In this document: piece by piece, positions 9,295 to 17,159 of the stretch
Numbering within the stretch: the first letter of the stretch is position 1
Layout of the letters: the number at the start of each line of letters is the position of its first letter
Origin: Rhynchopus sp. YZ270_cl-10
Lineage: Eukaryota; Euglenozoa; Diplonemea; Diplonemida; Diplonemidae
Direction of reading: 5' to 3'
NCBI GenBank assembly: GCA_964035575.1
Contig: OZ037931.1
Location: 195,567-259,566, forward strand
DNA length: 64,000 nucleotides
Program-made: the position numbers and the translations under genes
The notes under the pieces: model-generated
What the model saw: the letters and a program-made list of their open reading frames with translations, nothing else
What the model was told of the DNA's origin: nothing
Database searches by the model: none

Positions 9295-10611
9295 ATGGAC
9301 GTTGCGGCAACCATGCGATCTTGTCTTCCCTCTCTAATGATTCAGAAAGTTGCCTTCCTTTTGACACAAAAAATGGGAACACGGGACTATTTTCTGGATC
9401 CGGCTGGCGGAGTTAAGGTGAACATTCACATGATCGAGGGGAGTATTGAGAGTGAAGGGAACAAAGACTTCGTGTACGGCACGGCGGGGGATACGACGGA
9501 CGCTGCACCCCCGGAGAGGACGATCACGATATTTGCCTCTTCACCGACAGACCCGTTTGCGTCTGCGATCTTCACGATTTCAGACAAAACGAACAGCAAC
9601 ACTTGCCACCTCTTCTTCAACGTGGACAAGAGTGACACTGAATACCCTGCTGGGTGGAAGGTAAAGGTTGACTCAGGTGACGACGACACACAGTTCCAAC
9701 CCATCCAAGACGAGCACATCCACCTGGCCCACCCTACTCCTGCCGGCGCTGGGGGTGGTGGGGGCGGGGGGGCCGAGCTGTATCAGAACTTTGACGAGAA
9801 GAAGGTGTTTCTTGTTGACTACAACAGCTCTACGGGGTCGATGATGTTCCGTGGCAATGAACCGCTTACACGGGGCCACGGTACAGACCCTGACCAGCGC
9901 TTCGACTGGGCAGGCGTGCACGCTGCAATGAAGACACGCTTTGAGTCGCAGGTACCCGGCGCAACGTTCCCAGAGCCAGGCAAATACGTTGTGCACGACA
10001 TCGCCATCCTCTCCCCAGCAGAGGAGCAGATCACACAGGAGAAGGCCTCCTTTGACGCGGATCCTTCTGTCGTGCCTGACAGCGTCGCTTCTGACACATG
10101 GTTTCCGTCAGATGTGAAGTCTGCTGTGGTTGGAACAGAAACGTTCTCAGGAAAGTTCATTTTGCACCCGATCTTTGCAGACCCACGCCAGGCCGCCTCT
10201 GTAAACACCTTTACCAAGAAGATGGCGCAGTGGATGGACGACGTGCCTTCCAACACCACAAACGTCTACTACTTCCACTGTGCCAGCGGGATGGACCGGA
10301 CTGCGATCTGCGCAGTGTCGTATCTCACACAGAGATACCCCAAACTCAGCCTGTCTGACGCATTCATCTCTGGCACAACCATTGCCGGGGGTGGGGCAAC
10401 AATTCTGGGCACCCGCGACCTTAGCAAAACCAAGCGGAGAGCCTTCCCTGCACCTGGTACCTACAATGGCACGATCCTAGCCTGCTTCAATCTTGCGCGT
10501 GGTGATACCAAGACCCTGGATGACCTCACCTCATCAGACGGAGCCAGCGAGAAGCCAGAGTACGTAGAGGAAGGGTACCCCTGGGAAGGCAGCCAGGTGG
10601 TGGCGGCGTGA
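9295..10611 (+). CDS. Cys-x5-Arg (PTP/DSP superfamily) phosphatase-like protein
   Basis: 438 residues from the first in-frame ATG. The active-site loop HCASGMDRTA lies at about residues 327-336: His-Cys, five residues, Arg, Thr, the hallmark of cysteine-based tyrosine or dual-specificity phosphatases. The xDRT form (HCxxGxDRT) is typical of the lipid/inositol phosphatase and bacterial effector-like branch. Upstream, FIL..IFADPRQA and a NTTNVYYFHC strand fit the usual beta-strand before the P-loop. The N-terminal third is less familiar and contains a Gly run (about 160-168). No signal peptide or membrane segment is clear. Substrate is unknown; catalysis is likely because Cys and Arg are both present. 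An upstream exon cannot be excluded. Confidence 0.8.
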   Translation: MDVAATMRSCLPSLMIQKVAFLLTQKMGTRDYFLDPAGGVKVNIHMIEGSIESEGNKDFVYGTAGDTTDAAPPERTITIFASSPTDPFASAIFTISDKTNSNTCHLFFNVDKSDTEYPAGWKVKVDSGDDDTQFQPIQDEHIHLAHPTPAGAGGGGGGGAELYQNFDEKKVFLVDYNSSTGSMMFRGNEPLTRGHGTDPDQRFDWAGVHAAMKTRFESQVPGATFPEPGKYVVHDIAILSPAEEQITQEKASFDADPSVVPDSVASDTWFPSDVKSAVVGTETFSGKFILHPIFADPRQAASVNTFTKKMAQWMDDVPSNTTNVYYFHCASGMDRTAICAVSYLTQRYPKLSLSDAFISGTTIAGGGATILGTRDLSKTKRRAFPAPGTYNGTILACFNLARGDTKTLDDLTSSDGASEKPEYVEEGYPWEGSQVVAA

Positions 10612-11167
10612 GGGGAAGCGATCTGTGGGTAGATTGCTCGGTTGTTGGTTTTCTTTGTTTTTTTTTTTCCTCCACACGAAGTGTGTTTAGAAACCAGACA
10701 AAAAGAAAGCCAACATTTGACTTGTTAACGACTTATCCATTTCTTTTTCACATCATTTCACTTTGCGCCACATCAGGATTTCACCTTTTGGGCTGCGTTC
10801 AACGAAAATAAGTCTTCTTTCCTTTTATCAAGTTATCAAGATCAGTTGGCGGGTATAATTGTCTGGTTTTGTCTCTTTTGAAACGTTGTGGTCAGGGCCA
10901 TTCGTCTTCCAAAGAGCTTCACTTTTTGCTCCATTTTTTTCAAAAGCAGAAGTAGAGAAGAATACTGCTCACCCCTTCTATACACTGTCCGTAGAGGGGT
11001 GAACCCCCACGTAAGGAGTCATCTGATGTCCTCAAGGCAAGTCGTTCCTCCAAAGCAATGGTGTTGGATGATGTAGCGTGTTTACGAGCTGAGCCATGAT
11101 TGCTCCTGGAGTACCCGCTATGCTTCCACAGTAGTGCGTGTAAAATCATATTAATTTCTTTTTTGGT

Positions 11168-11330
11168 CGTTAAAAAGGGCTGGGGTATAAAGAGGTCGCG
11201 TGATTCGCCGAGCGTTTGTGAACCGCCTCCGTTCTCTTACGGTACCGATCACTCAACGTCCCCCACCCTTTTTGCATGAGCTTGACTGAGATGCGTTTTT
11301 TAGCACGTTTCAACTACTCTTTTTTCCCCC
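11168..11330 (+). repeat. F-family repeat
   Basis: About 160 bp nearly identical to 20763-20920: GGGCTGGGGTATAAAGAGG, GAACCGCCTCCGTTCTCTTA, then GAGATGCGTTTTTTAGCACG and TTTCAACTACTC before a T-run. Only the 3-prime part recurs at 57218-57256, so this family too has 5-prime-shortened copies. Confidence 0.8.
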
Positions 11331-11819
11331 GGGGTAACTTAAGAACGAGGTTCAGGATCATCTCACATCCTTGGAACACCCTGGAAATTTTCCGGGGCGT
11401 TCTGGGGAGCTGAGGATTCTGTGAAGAAAAAAAAATCGTGGCTGCTATCCTTTTGTGGATTGTAGTCTGAAAAAAATCCAGCAATTTCTTTTTGTTGAAA
11501 ATAATAACCTTTCCATATAAACGATGTGGTACGCCCTTCCTTTGCGAGGCCACTCATCTCACTCTCCAACCCCCTTTTTTTTTGTTCCATGCTATATATT
11601 TTTCCATGACCCTGGAAAAAAAAAATACCTGCGCTTCAACATACTCGCATTACCAACGTTTTTCTCCCCCCCCCTTTTTTTTTTCTGAGAGGCTTTTTTC
11701 TCGGAGCCACCTTTTTATGATTTAGTTCAAGCAAGCACGTGTACATTTGTACAATTTCCCTCATCTTTCCCGTTTTTTCCCCCCTAAGATACGCGAGGTG
11801 CACCTAAACTGCTTTCTTT

Positions 11820-11870
11820 AAGGTGACTAAGCAACGAGAGACTTGGGTTTCATCTTACAAACATTTCTCT
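11820..11870 (+). repeat. B-family hairpin repeat
   Basis: AAGGTGACTAAGCAACGAGA, GACTTGGGTTTCATCTTACAA and a pyrimidine tail; stem slightly diverged. Confidence 0.65.
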
Positions 11871-12633
11871 CTTTCTTCTCTTCCTTGAAAGGTGCACAGA
11901 GAGAGAGGCAATGCTGCTCTTTGTAAAAAGCCATGTCCTCCAGGGTGTCTATGAGTCGTTTCATTGCTTGCCCACTCAGGAGGACATTACACAACAAGCA
12001 TTTCACTTCCAATGCGTTATTGCCCCCACTTTCCCACTACACATTAATACGAATCGGGACAACCTTCTCTAACTTCCCCTGAGTGCCCAATCTTTTTTGC
12101 ATTCCTAAAATACTGTGGATTTTCGTGTCGCGAGTTTACGACAAAATGCCCTTTGCCGTTTTTGTAAAAACCCTCTGTTAGGTTAGGAGTGTTTCAGGTA
12201 AAATAGTCGTTTTTTTTTTCACCAGAAACCTGGAGTTTCAGTGGATTTCAAAAAACAATAAACTGGGTTTTTGGGACTGTACCCGGGTATGTGGGGTGGG
12301 AATCATGATGGAGATATCAGAACCATGTGTGGGCCACTCAAGGTGGTGCACACGTTCCCACTTGCAAACAACCCACTCAGTGTGTACGATACCATGCGTT
12401 CGGTTCCTTGCGATCGCAGTGGTTCGTCTGCTAACAACCCACCATAGATAGGGTTTAAGATGCGCAAAACCAACATCTCTCTGTAGGCAGAGCAACCTTT
12501 GCACCCTGCAATCTGAGCTGCCCACCCCAACTACGCTTCCTCTCACTCTGGCAACCACCCATCTTACCAACCTTTCTTCTGTTCATCAACATTCCAGCAT
12601 CCCAGGGTGTTTACACAGGGGGGAGGGGGTACT

Positions 12634-13869
12634 ATGCGACGGTCACAGAGTGTTGTGTCGATAGGAGCTAGCAGCACAAAGCTGACACCGATTGTGATGG
12701 GGCTTGCCGCAGTCCTTATTGTCATGAACTTGGCAGCAGCGCCGAACCTTTCGGACGACAAGCTCGATATGCACAGCGTTTACCACGGAGACCTTGCACG
12801 CCACCCTCGGCTGCCGTGCCCTACTTTATTGTCACGACGTACCTGCGAAAGCAACAGCCGGTGTACCTGGCTAACGGAGACTTCATCATGCTCGGCACGG
12901 CTTGCAGAGGAGGACCACAAAGAAGCGAAGGACGAGCCGATCCCGGACTTCGACATCCACTTTGTGACAATCCTGACAGAGCCGCGGAAGTATCACTGCA
13001 CAATGCTTGCCTCTGCGTTTCACAGTGGTATTGGTGTGCAGGTTTTCGGATGGGGGGACACAGAGTTGCATGGTGTGCGAGGATGGTGGCGTAAAATTCT
13101 TTGGTTCAAAGGTCTATTAAAAACCTTCAAACCTGATGATGTGGTAGTCTTCGTCGATGCAGGAGACGTTCTGTTCAATGGAGGAGTAGAGGACATCAAG
13201 CAAGCATATTACAAAGCAGTTCGCACACAAAACCTGAAACGCGAAAACGAGTTTATTTGGAGCGCGGAACGGCATTGTGGAATGAAAACCAAAATCAACT
13301 GCAAGACCCTTCACAAGGTCTCCTCATCGTCCCCTTATCGGTGGATGAATACTGGAGGGTGGGCAGGTAGGGCGGATGTTGCGTTAAAAATATTTGAAGC
13401 AGTTGACGTAGACAGAGCAGGTAGGACTAACCATGCTGACCAAGCGTTCGTCGCAGAAAGCCATCAAAACCGTGGCTGGAGGGACCTTCATGGTCTCGAC
13501 TCCGAGCAAACCATCTTTATGTCAATGTACCAAAGCGAAAAAGATGTCTGTGGCTGGCCGAACCCCACCATCCCACTACGCAACTGTGCCACAAAGTCTA
13601 CCCCGCTAATTTTCCATTTCAACGCAGGAGCCAAAGATGCGCATATATTTAACCCTATTCTCCACAAAACGCAATGGTGGGCGAAGATGGAGTCAGATGC
13701 AACCTTAGAACAGCTGCATGCGCACAAAATTGTATTGAACGGAAAGGACGTCCTTTTAGGAAAGCTTTGTCCTACCGGGTTTGGAATAGTAGAGGATAAA
13801 GACGTCCGATCGGTCAAGGCGAAGATCGACCTGGGGGAGGCAGAGAGATCTCATATTACTGTAGATTAG
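12634..13869 (+). CDS. Type II membrane glycosyltransferase, PLOD/procollagen-galactosyltransferase-like fold
   Basis: 411 residues from the ATG at 12634. A basic N-terminus is followed by one hydrophobic anchor (about 19-36, PIVMGLAAVLIVMNLAAA), then a short Cys-rich segment (about 60-90; C, C, C-W, C). The catalytic part follows: FDIHFVTILTEP strand, WWRKILWFKGLL helix, and VVVFVDAGDVLFNGG near residues 168-182, the Asp-containing metal/UDP-sugar site like the FVDSYDVxF of PLOD enzymes. WMNTGGWAGRADV and a later DQAF are the usual distal motifs, and FHFNAGAKD near the end gives the metal-binding His. This supports a lumenal Golgi/ER sugar transferase using UDP-sugar and Mn2+. Acceptor is unknown; collagen is not implied. 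The hydroxylase half of PLOD is absent. Confidence 0.82.
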   Translation: MRRSQSVVSIGASSTKLTPIVMGLAAVLIVMNLAAAPNLSDDKLDMHSVYHGDLARHPRLPCPTLLSRRTCESNSRCTWLTETSSCSARLAEEDHKEAKDEPIPDFDIHFVTILTEPRKYHCTMLASAFHSGIGVQVFGWGDTELHGVRGWWRKILWFKGLLKTFKPDDVVVFVDAGDVLFNGGVEDIKQAYYKAVRTQNLKRENEFIWSAERHCGMKTKINCKTLHKVSSSSPYRWMNTGGWAGRADVALKIFEAVDVDRAGRTNHADQAFVAESHQNRGWRDLHGLDSEQTIFMSMYQSEKDVCGWPNPTIPLRNCATKSTPLIFHFNAGAKDAHIFNPILHKTQWWAKMESDATLEQLHAHKIVLNGKDVLLGKLCPTGFGIVEDKDVRSVKAKIDLGEAERSHITVD

Positions 13870-13929
13870 AAAAATTCTGAAAAGAAGATTTCTTAAAACC
13901 ATAACAACGTCTGTTCAGTACTACAAAAA

Positions 13930-14082
13930 AAGATTGAAGCGCTTTTTTGGGGCAAAAATGGAAAACAAAAAATATGCTTTTGGAATTGTCTGGTTGATTC
14001 ACTTTGATTCAACACTAAATGCTGTTTTTCACACCTTTTCCATTTTATTTGTTTCGCCCAGATTTGGACAAAAGACGCGATC
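13930..14082 (+). repeat. G-family repeat
   Basis: Starts AAAAGATTGAAGCGC, has a TTCACTTTGATTC segment, then TTTGTTTCGCCCAGATTTG and ends GCGATCTTTTTT. Related to 3437 and 52330. Confidence 0.55.
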
Positions 14083-14634
14083 TTTTTTTCTTTTCTTTGC
14101 ATTGTGTACAGAATCTTTATACCAAATAAGTGTAAAGTGCATTGTCGATACAACAGTATCTTTTTTAGGGATTCTCCCAATTGAAGAGAACACAGAAGCA
14201 TCCTAGCCCATTCAAAGGGGGGTGACCCTTTTGAGTACAATGAACTCACCTCTTCGTTTGGGTGATTGTCGATACGGCACAAAATAAATAAAACATACGC
14301 GCCCCCCCCCCCCCCTTCAATATAACCCCACCAACGAACAAAGCAAATCTTTTGTAGATTTTCGGGTACCCCCCTCCCCTCCCCTCCCTTCCCCTCCCTC
14401 TCCATTTTTTTTTCAACTTTCCTCACAACCCACCCGCCTCCCACGGCATTTCGGCACTCTCTTGGCTCCCGTACTCAAGCTCTTCGGCTATTCGCGTCTT
14501 ACTATATTATCAACATTAGGGTTCTCCCATATTCGCAGAGCTCCAGTGGGTGTGTATGCGCCTCTTGGCGTTCAGCATCCCCTCCAGTCCGTAGTGGGGG
14601 CGTCGGGAAGAGAGTCGGGAATGTCTTAGCATTG

Positions 14635-14850
14635 TCAAACATTTATGGACTCTCGTGATCGATGTTCAACACGCACTTTGCGGCCTGATCCTATGGACGC
14701 CGCGGTCGCTTCCGCATCTGCTACCGCCCTTTCACCCGCCTTCGAGAATTGCGACACATCTTGTTGCAAGTCCTCAGTGCTCACGTTCGTGCATGCAGTG
14801 GAAGGTGTTGGGGGCTTGGTCGTTGCGGAGCGTGGTAGATGGAATGCTCC
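14635..14850 (-). other. Coding-like frame overlapping and extending the 14781-15173 gene
   Basis: On the minus strand, in a frame different from the upstream exon, an open stretch reads ATTKPPTPSTACTNVSTEDL, then QQDVSQFSKAGERAVADAEA and ends RSRESINV with TGA at 14635-14637. Codon choice and residue mix look like real protein. It would be the natural C-terminus of the spliced gene if the frame changed near 14800-14850, but no GT donor is visible there. It is either a frameshifted (pseudogenic or mis-sequenced) tail or a separate old exon. Confidence 0.4.
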
Positions 14851-15173
14851 AGGCCATGGAACGCCTTTGTCAGCAATGCGTTAAATTCTTCCCCTCCATC
14901 ATCGTCAGTGAAATCAACGGTGTTCGCAGGGTCCTGCTCAAAGCGGTCCTCATGCAGCTTCACATCGCGGTACATCGGCGACGTTGTTTGCAGATACCGG
15001 AAAGCATCCGTGTACTTCTTCGCATCCACCTTGCACCAGCCTCGCCTTACGCAACAAATTCCGCCCCCTTACCCTCAGCCGCACAAGCAATCACAAAACG
15101 ACTTACGCATCTGCTCCAGACGAGCCGAGAGTGTCTCCATCACAGATACCGTCTTGTTCGACAGAATGGACAT
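14781..15173 (-). CDS. Small spliced gene of unknown function
   Basis: The only well-supported minus-strand gene here. Exon 1 (15173 to 15107) begins ATGTCCATTCTGTCG and encodes a heptad-like helix (VSVMETLSARLEQM). A 66-bp intron (GTAAGT at 15106, AG at 15041) joins in phase 1 to exon 2 (15040 to 14781). The 108-residue product continues WCKVDAKKYTDAFRYL, DVKLHEDRFEQDPANTVDF, an acidic DDDGGEE, then KAFHGLEHS. No family was recognised. The helix at the start and the acidic centre could suit an adaptor or small subunit. The last 25 residues are Pro/His-rich and less convincing, and another frame over the same DNA looks more protein-like, so the true C-terminus is uncertain. A MITE begins directly upstream (15182). 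Confidence 0.6.
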
Positions 15174-15181
15174 TGCCGCCC

Positions 15182-15537
15182 ATTTTCAACTTACCTTCCT
15201 TCACCCCCCTGTAAGGGTAACCGTAGGTGAAGTAAGGTATAGTATTGAAATCGATGTGGGGGGGGAGTAAAGGGTCAATTTTACAAAACCAGATTTTGAG
15301 GAAAATTTTAGCTGAAAATGGGCCCCACGTATAAGCAACCGGGCTCATATTTCTCAAAATTTAAGTAGTCAAAAAATTGTCCAATTTTCGAGATTGACCC
15401 CACCACTGCACGGGCGGAGCCCAAAAATGCAAATAAGGACCCTTTTTAATTTGTTCTCTTGAAATGTATAATTTCATGTTTTCGCGAAAAAAATTACAAC
15501 TGATCCCTACAAGGGTTGAAGGAAGGTGGTTGAAAAC
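15182..15537. mobile_element. MITE with about 38-bp inverted ends
   Basis: Left end TTTTCAACTTACCTTCCTTC, right end its complement (GAAGGAAGGTGGTTGAAAA), continuing inward through a CCCTTGTAGGG-like block. The interior shares phrases with the hAT elements (GGGCTCATATTTCTCAAAA, GACCCCACCACTG). No target duplication was found. Confidence 0.6.
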
Positions 15538-15552
15538 AACAGTAACAACAAG

Positions 15553-15990
15553 GACAAGTAATTGCTAAGGAAAAACGGGTGTGCTGTGGAAAACTCCGCG
15601 CGATTTTCGAAACCACCGTAGCATCCTGGCGATTTGCTGGAGGTGCTGATGCGCCTGGTGTGATCGATGTGTTGTAGTCTGTGCATTCTGTGTTCCTTCG
15701 GCACTGCTCCAACGACGACGACAATGTGGGGAGCCTGTGGACAAAAACGAGCTGGAACACGCCGAGCCTGCTGAGCCGACGTCCAACAACGCTATCGAGC
15801 AGATGGTGCTGGACGAAGAGGACAGCCCCCCTTCTTGAACGTTTCAGATGCTGGCGTCCCAGTTGGTCTGGGAGCTTACGAAGAGCGTTAGCATACCTGC
15901 AGAAGAGCAGAATGCTGGGCGTGTTGTAGATTATTTCTACAGGATGGAGTTCCACATCACACCCGTTTTTTTTCCGATAGCAATTACTTG
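15553..15990 (+). pseudogene. Coding-like plus-strand stretch with interrupted frame
   Basis: Three protein-like pieces follow each other. 15553-15676 reads KRVCCGKLRAIFETTV, then SWRFAGGADAPGVIDVL and a TAG stop. About 15680-15838 reads CGEPVDKNELEHAEPAEPTS, then NNAIEQMVLDEEDSPPS and TGA. The same frame continues after that TGA with MLASQLVWELTKSVS, EEQNAGRVVDYFYRM. Gln/Glu/Asp-rich codons and balanced third positions argue for genuine former coding sequence. The in-frame TGA and missing N-terminus suggest a decayed gene or a set of exons whose splicing cannot be resolved. Family not recognised. Confidence 0.4.
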
Positions 15991-16001
15991 TTTTTTTTTT
16001 C

Positions 16002-16050
16002 TCTTTTTTGAAAACTTGGTTGTATTAGTGTAGCCACCCTAGAGTGTGCT
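16002..16050 (+). repeat. D-family repeat, split by a hAT element
   Basis: GAAAACTTGGTTGTATTAGT through CCCTAGAGTGTGCT; the remaining CCACTATAT continues at 16936 after the inserted element and one copy of the 8-bp duplication. Confidence 0.85.
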
Positions 16051-16927
16051 CAGTGGTCGCGCTAATTATGGGAAAAAATGGGGAAAAAATGGATTTCGGG
16101 AACGGAAAAACGTTCCTTGAAAAGGTTAGCTGGGGAGGCCCGGAAACCCCGTTTTGTGGCATTTCCGGGCCAATCCCGGCTTGTGGTGGGGTATATACGG
16201 AAAAATGGACAAAATTTTAGTGACTTAAATTTTCGCAAAATATGAACCCATACTCGTAAACAAGGGTCATTTTCAGGAAAATTCGGAAAATTCCGAGATT
16301 TGGAAGCAATTTTTCTCCTGAAAATCAGTGGGTTTTCAGCCCCAAAACATACCGCGATTGGAATTTCCGGAATCCGTCCGCGCTGTGGTGGGGTCACTTT
16401 GCCGAAATGGCCAATTTTTTGGTTTTGGTCAAAATCCATGTGGGTAAAGAGGGCCAATGTAAATCCCACAACCAGATTTTCTCTCCCTGATCCTGACGTC
16501 TTGCAACATGAAAATGCGCGAAAACACCGGCATTTGCATTTCCGGAATTCGTCCGTTCTGTGGTGGGGTCAATTTGCCGAAATGGACAAGTTCTTGGTTT
16601 TGGTCAAAACCCGTCAGTGTAAGGTAAAGGGGGCAAGTGTTTGCCTGTAGAAACTGGTAGGGAACAGGCAGCGCCGCAGGCGCACGGTACCCAACTTTTT
16701 TTTTTTTTTTTTCCTTTTCTTTTTTCTCCTCTTTCTTTTGACTTTCCGAGCCAATTGCGTTCCACGGCGGGGTCACATGTATATGCAAGTCCACTATGTG
16801 GTGGTCTTACTCAACAATATTAGAACTTCTGGTTTCTTAATGAAATCCCCGTACTGCAAAAAAAAAACGTTCCTACCAAAACCCCCAAAAATCCCGGGAT
16901 GAGGGATGGACTTTAGCGCCAGCTCTG
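16051..16927. mobile_element. hAT-like non-autonomous element (877 bp)
   Basis: Ends CAGTGGTCGCGCTAA and, read inward from the right, CAGAGCTGGCGCTAA. AGTGTGCT is duplicated exactly on both sides (16043-16050 and 16928-16935). Eight-bp duplications and CAG-type ends are hallmarks of the hAT superfamily. It lies inside a D repeat whose empty form is present at 2683. The interior repeats phrases such as GGAATCCGTCCGCGCTGTGG and carries a GC hairpin (GCGCCGCAGGCGC); no transposase. Its interior matches parts of the element at 34917 in reverse. Confidence 0.9.
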
Positions 16928-17056
16928 AGTGTGCTCCACTATATCTTTTTTTTTCACTCCCTCTTCAATAACAGGGTGGGGAAACTATACACCCACCTTT
17001 TTTAGGTGAGACTGGCTCACCTCACCACAACCCCCCCCCCCCCCCCCCCTTTTTTT

Positions 17057-17100
17057 AGGTGACTAAGCACACACGCTTAGGTTCATCTTTTAATACTTTC
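17057..17100 (+). repeat. B-family hairpin repeat
   Basis: AGGTGACTAAGCACACACGC, then TTAGGTTCATCTTTTAATAC and a long pyrimidine tract. Loop reduced to ACACAC; stem intact. Ends 60 bp before the K+ channel start codon. Confidence 0.7.
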
Positions 17101-17159
17101 CCTCCTCTCTCTCCCCTCCCTCTTCCCCCCCCTTTTTTTTGTAACACCATTGCCTCACG

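Larger units (their letters stand above)
10612..12633. other. Intergenic region with F and B repeats
   Basis: No gene supported. It holds an F-family repeat (11168-11330), a B-family repeat (11820-11870) and homopolymer tracts. The last 400 bp before the next gene have mixed composition and could be leader sequence. Confidence 0.6.

Noticed and set aside
15700-15960. Selenocysteine at the in-frame TGA
   Set aside because: No selenoprotein motif and no SECIS-like hairpin seen; decay or unresolved splicing is simpler.
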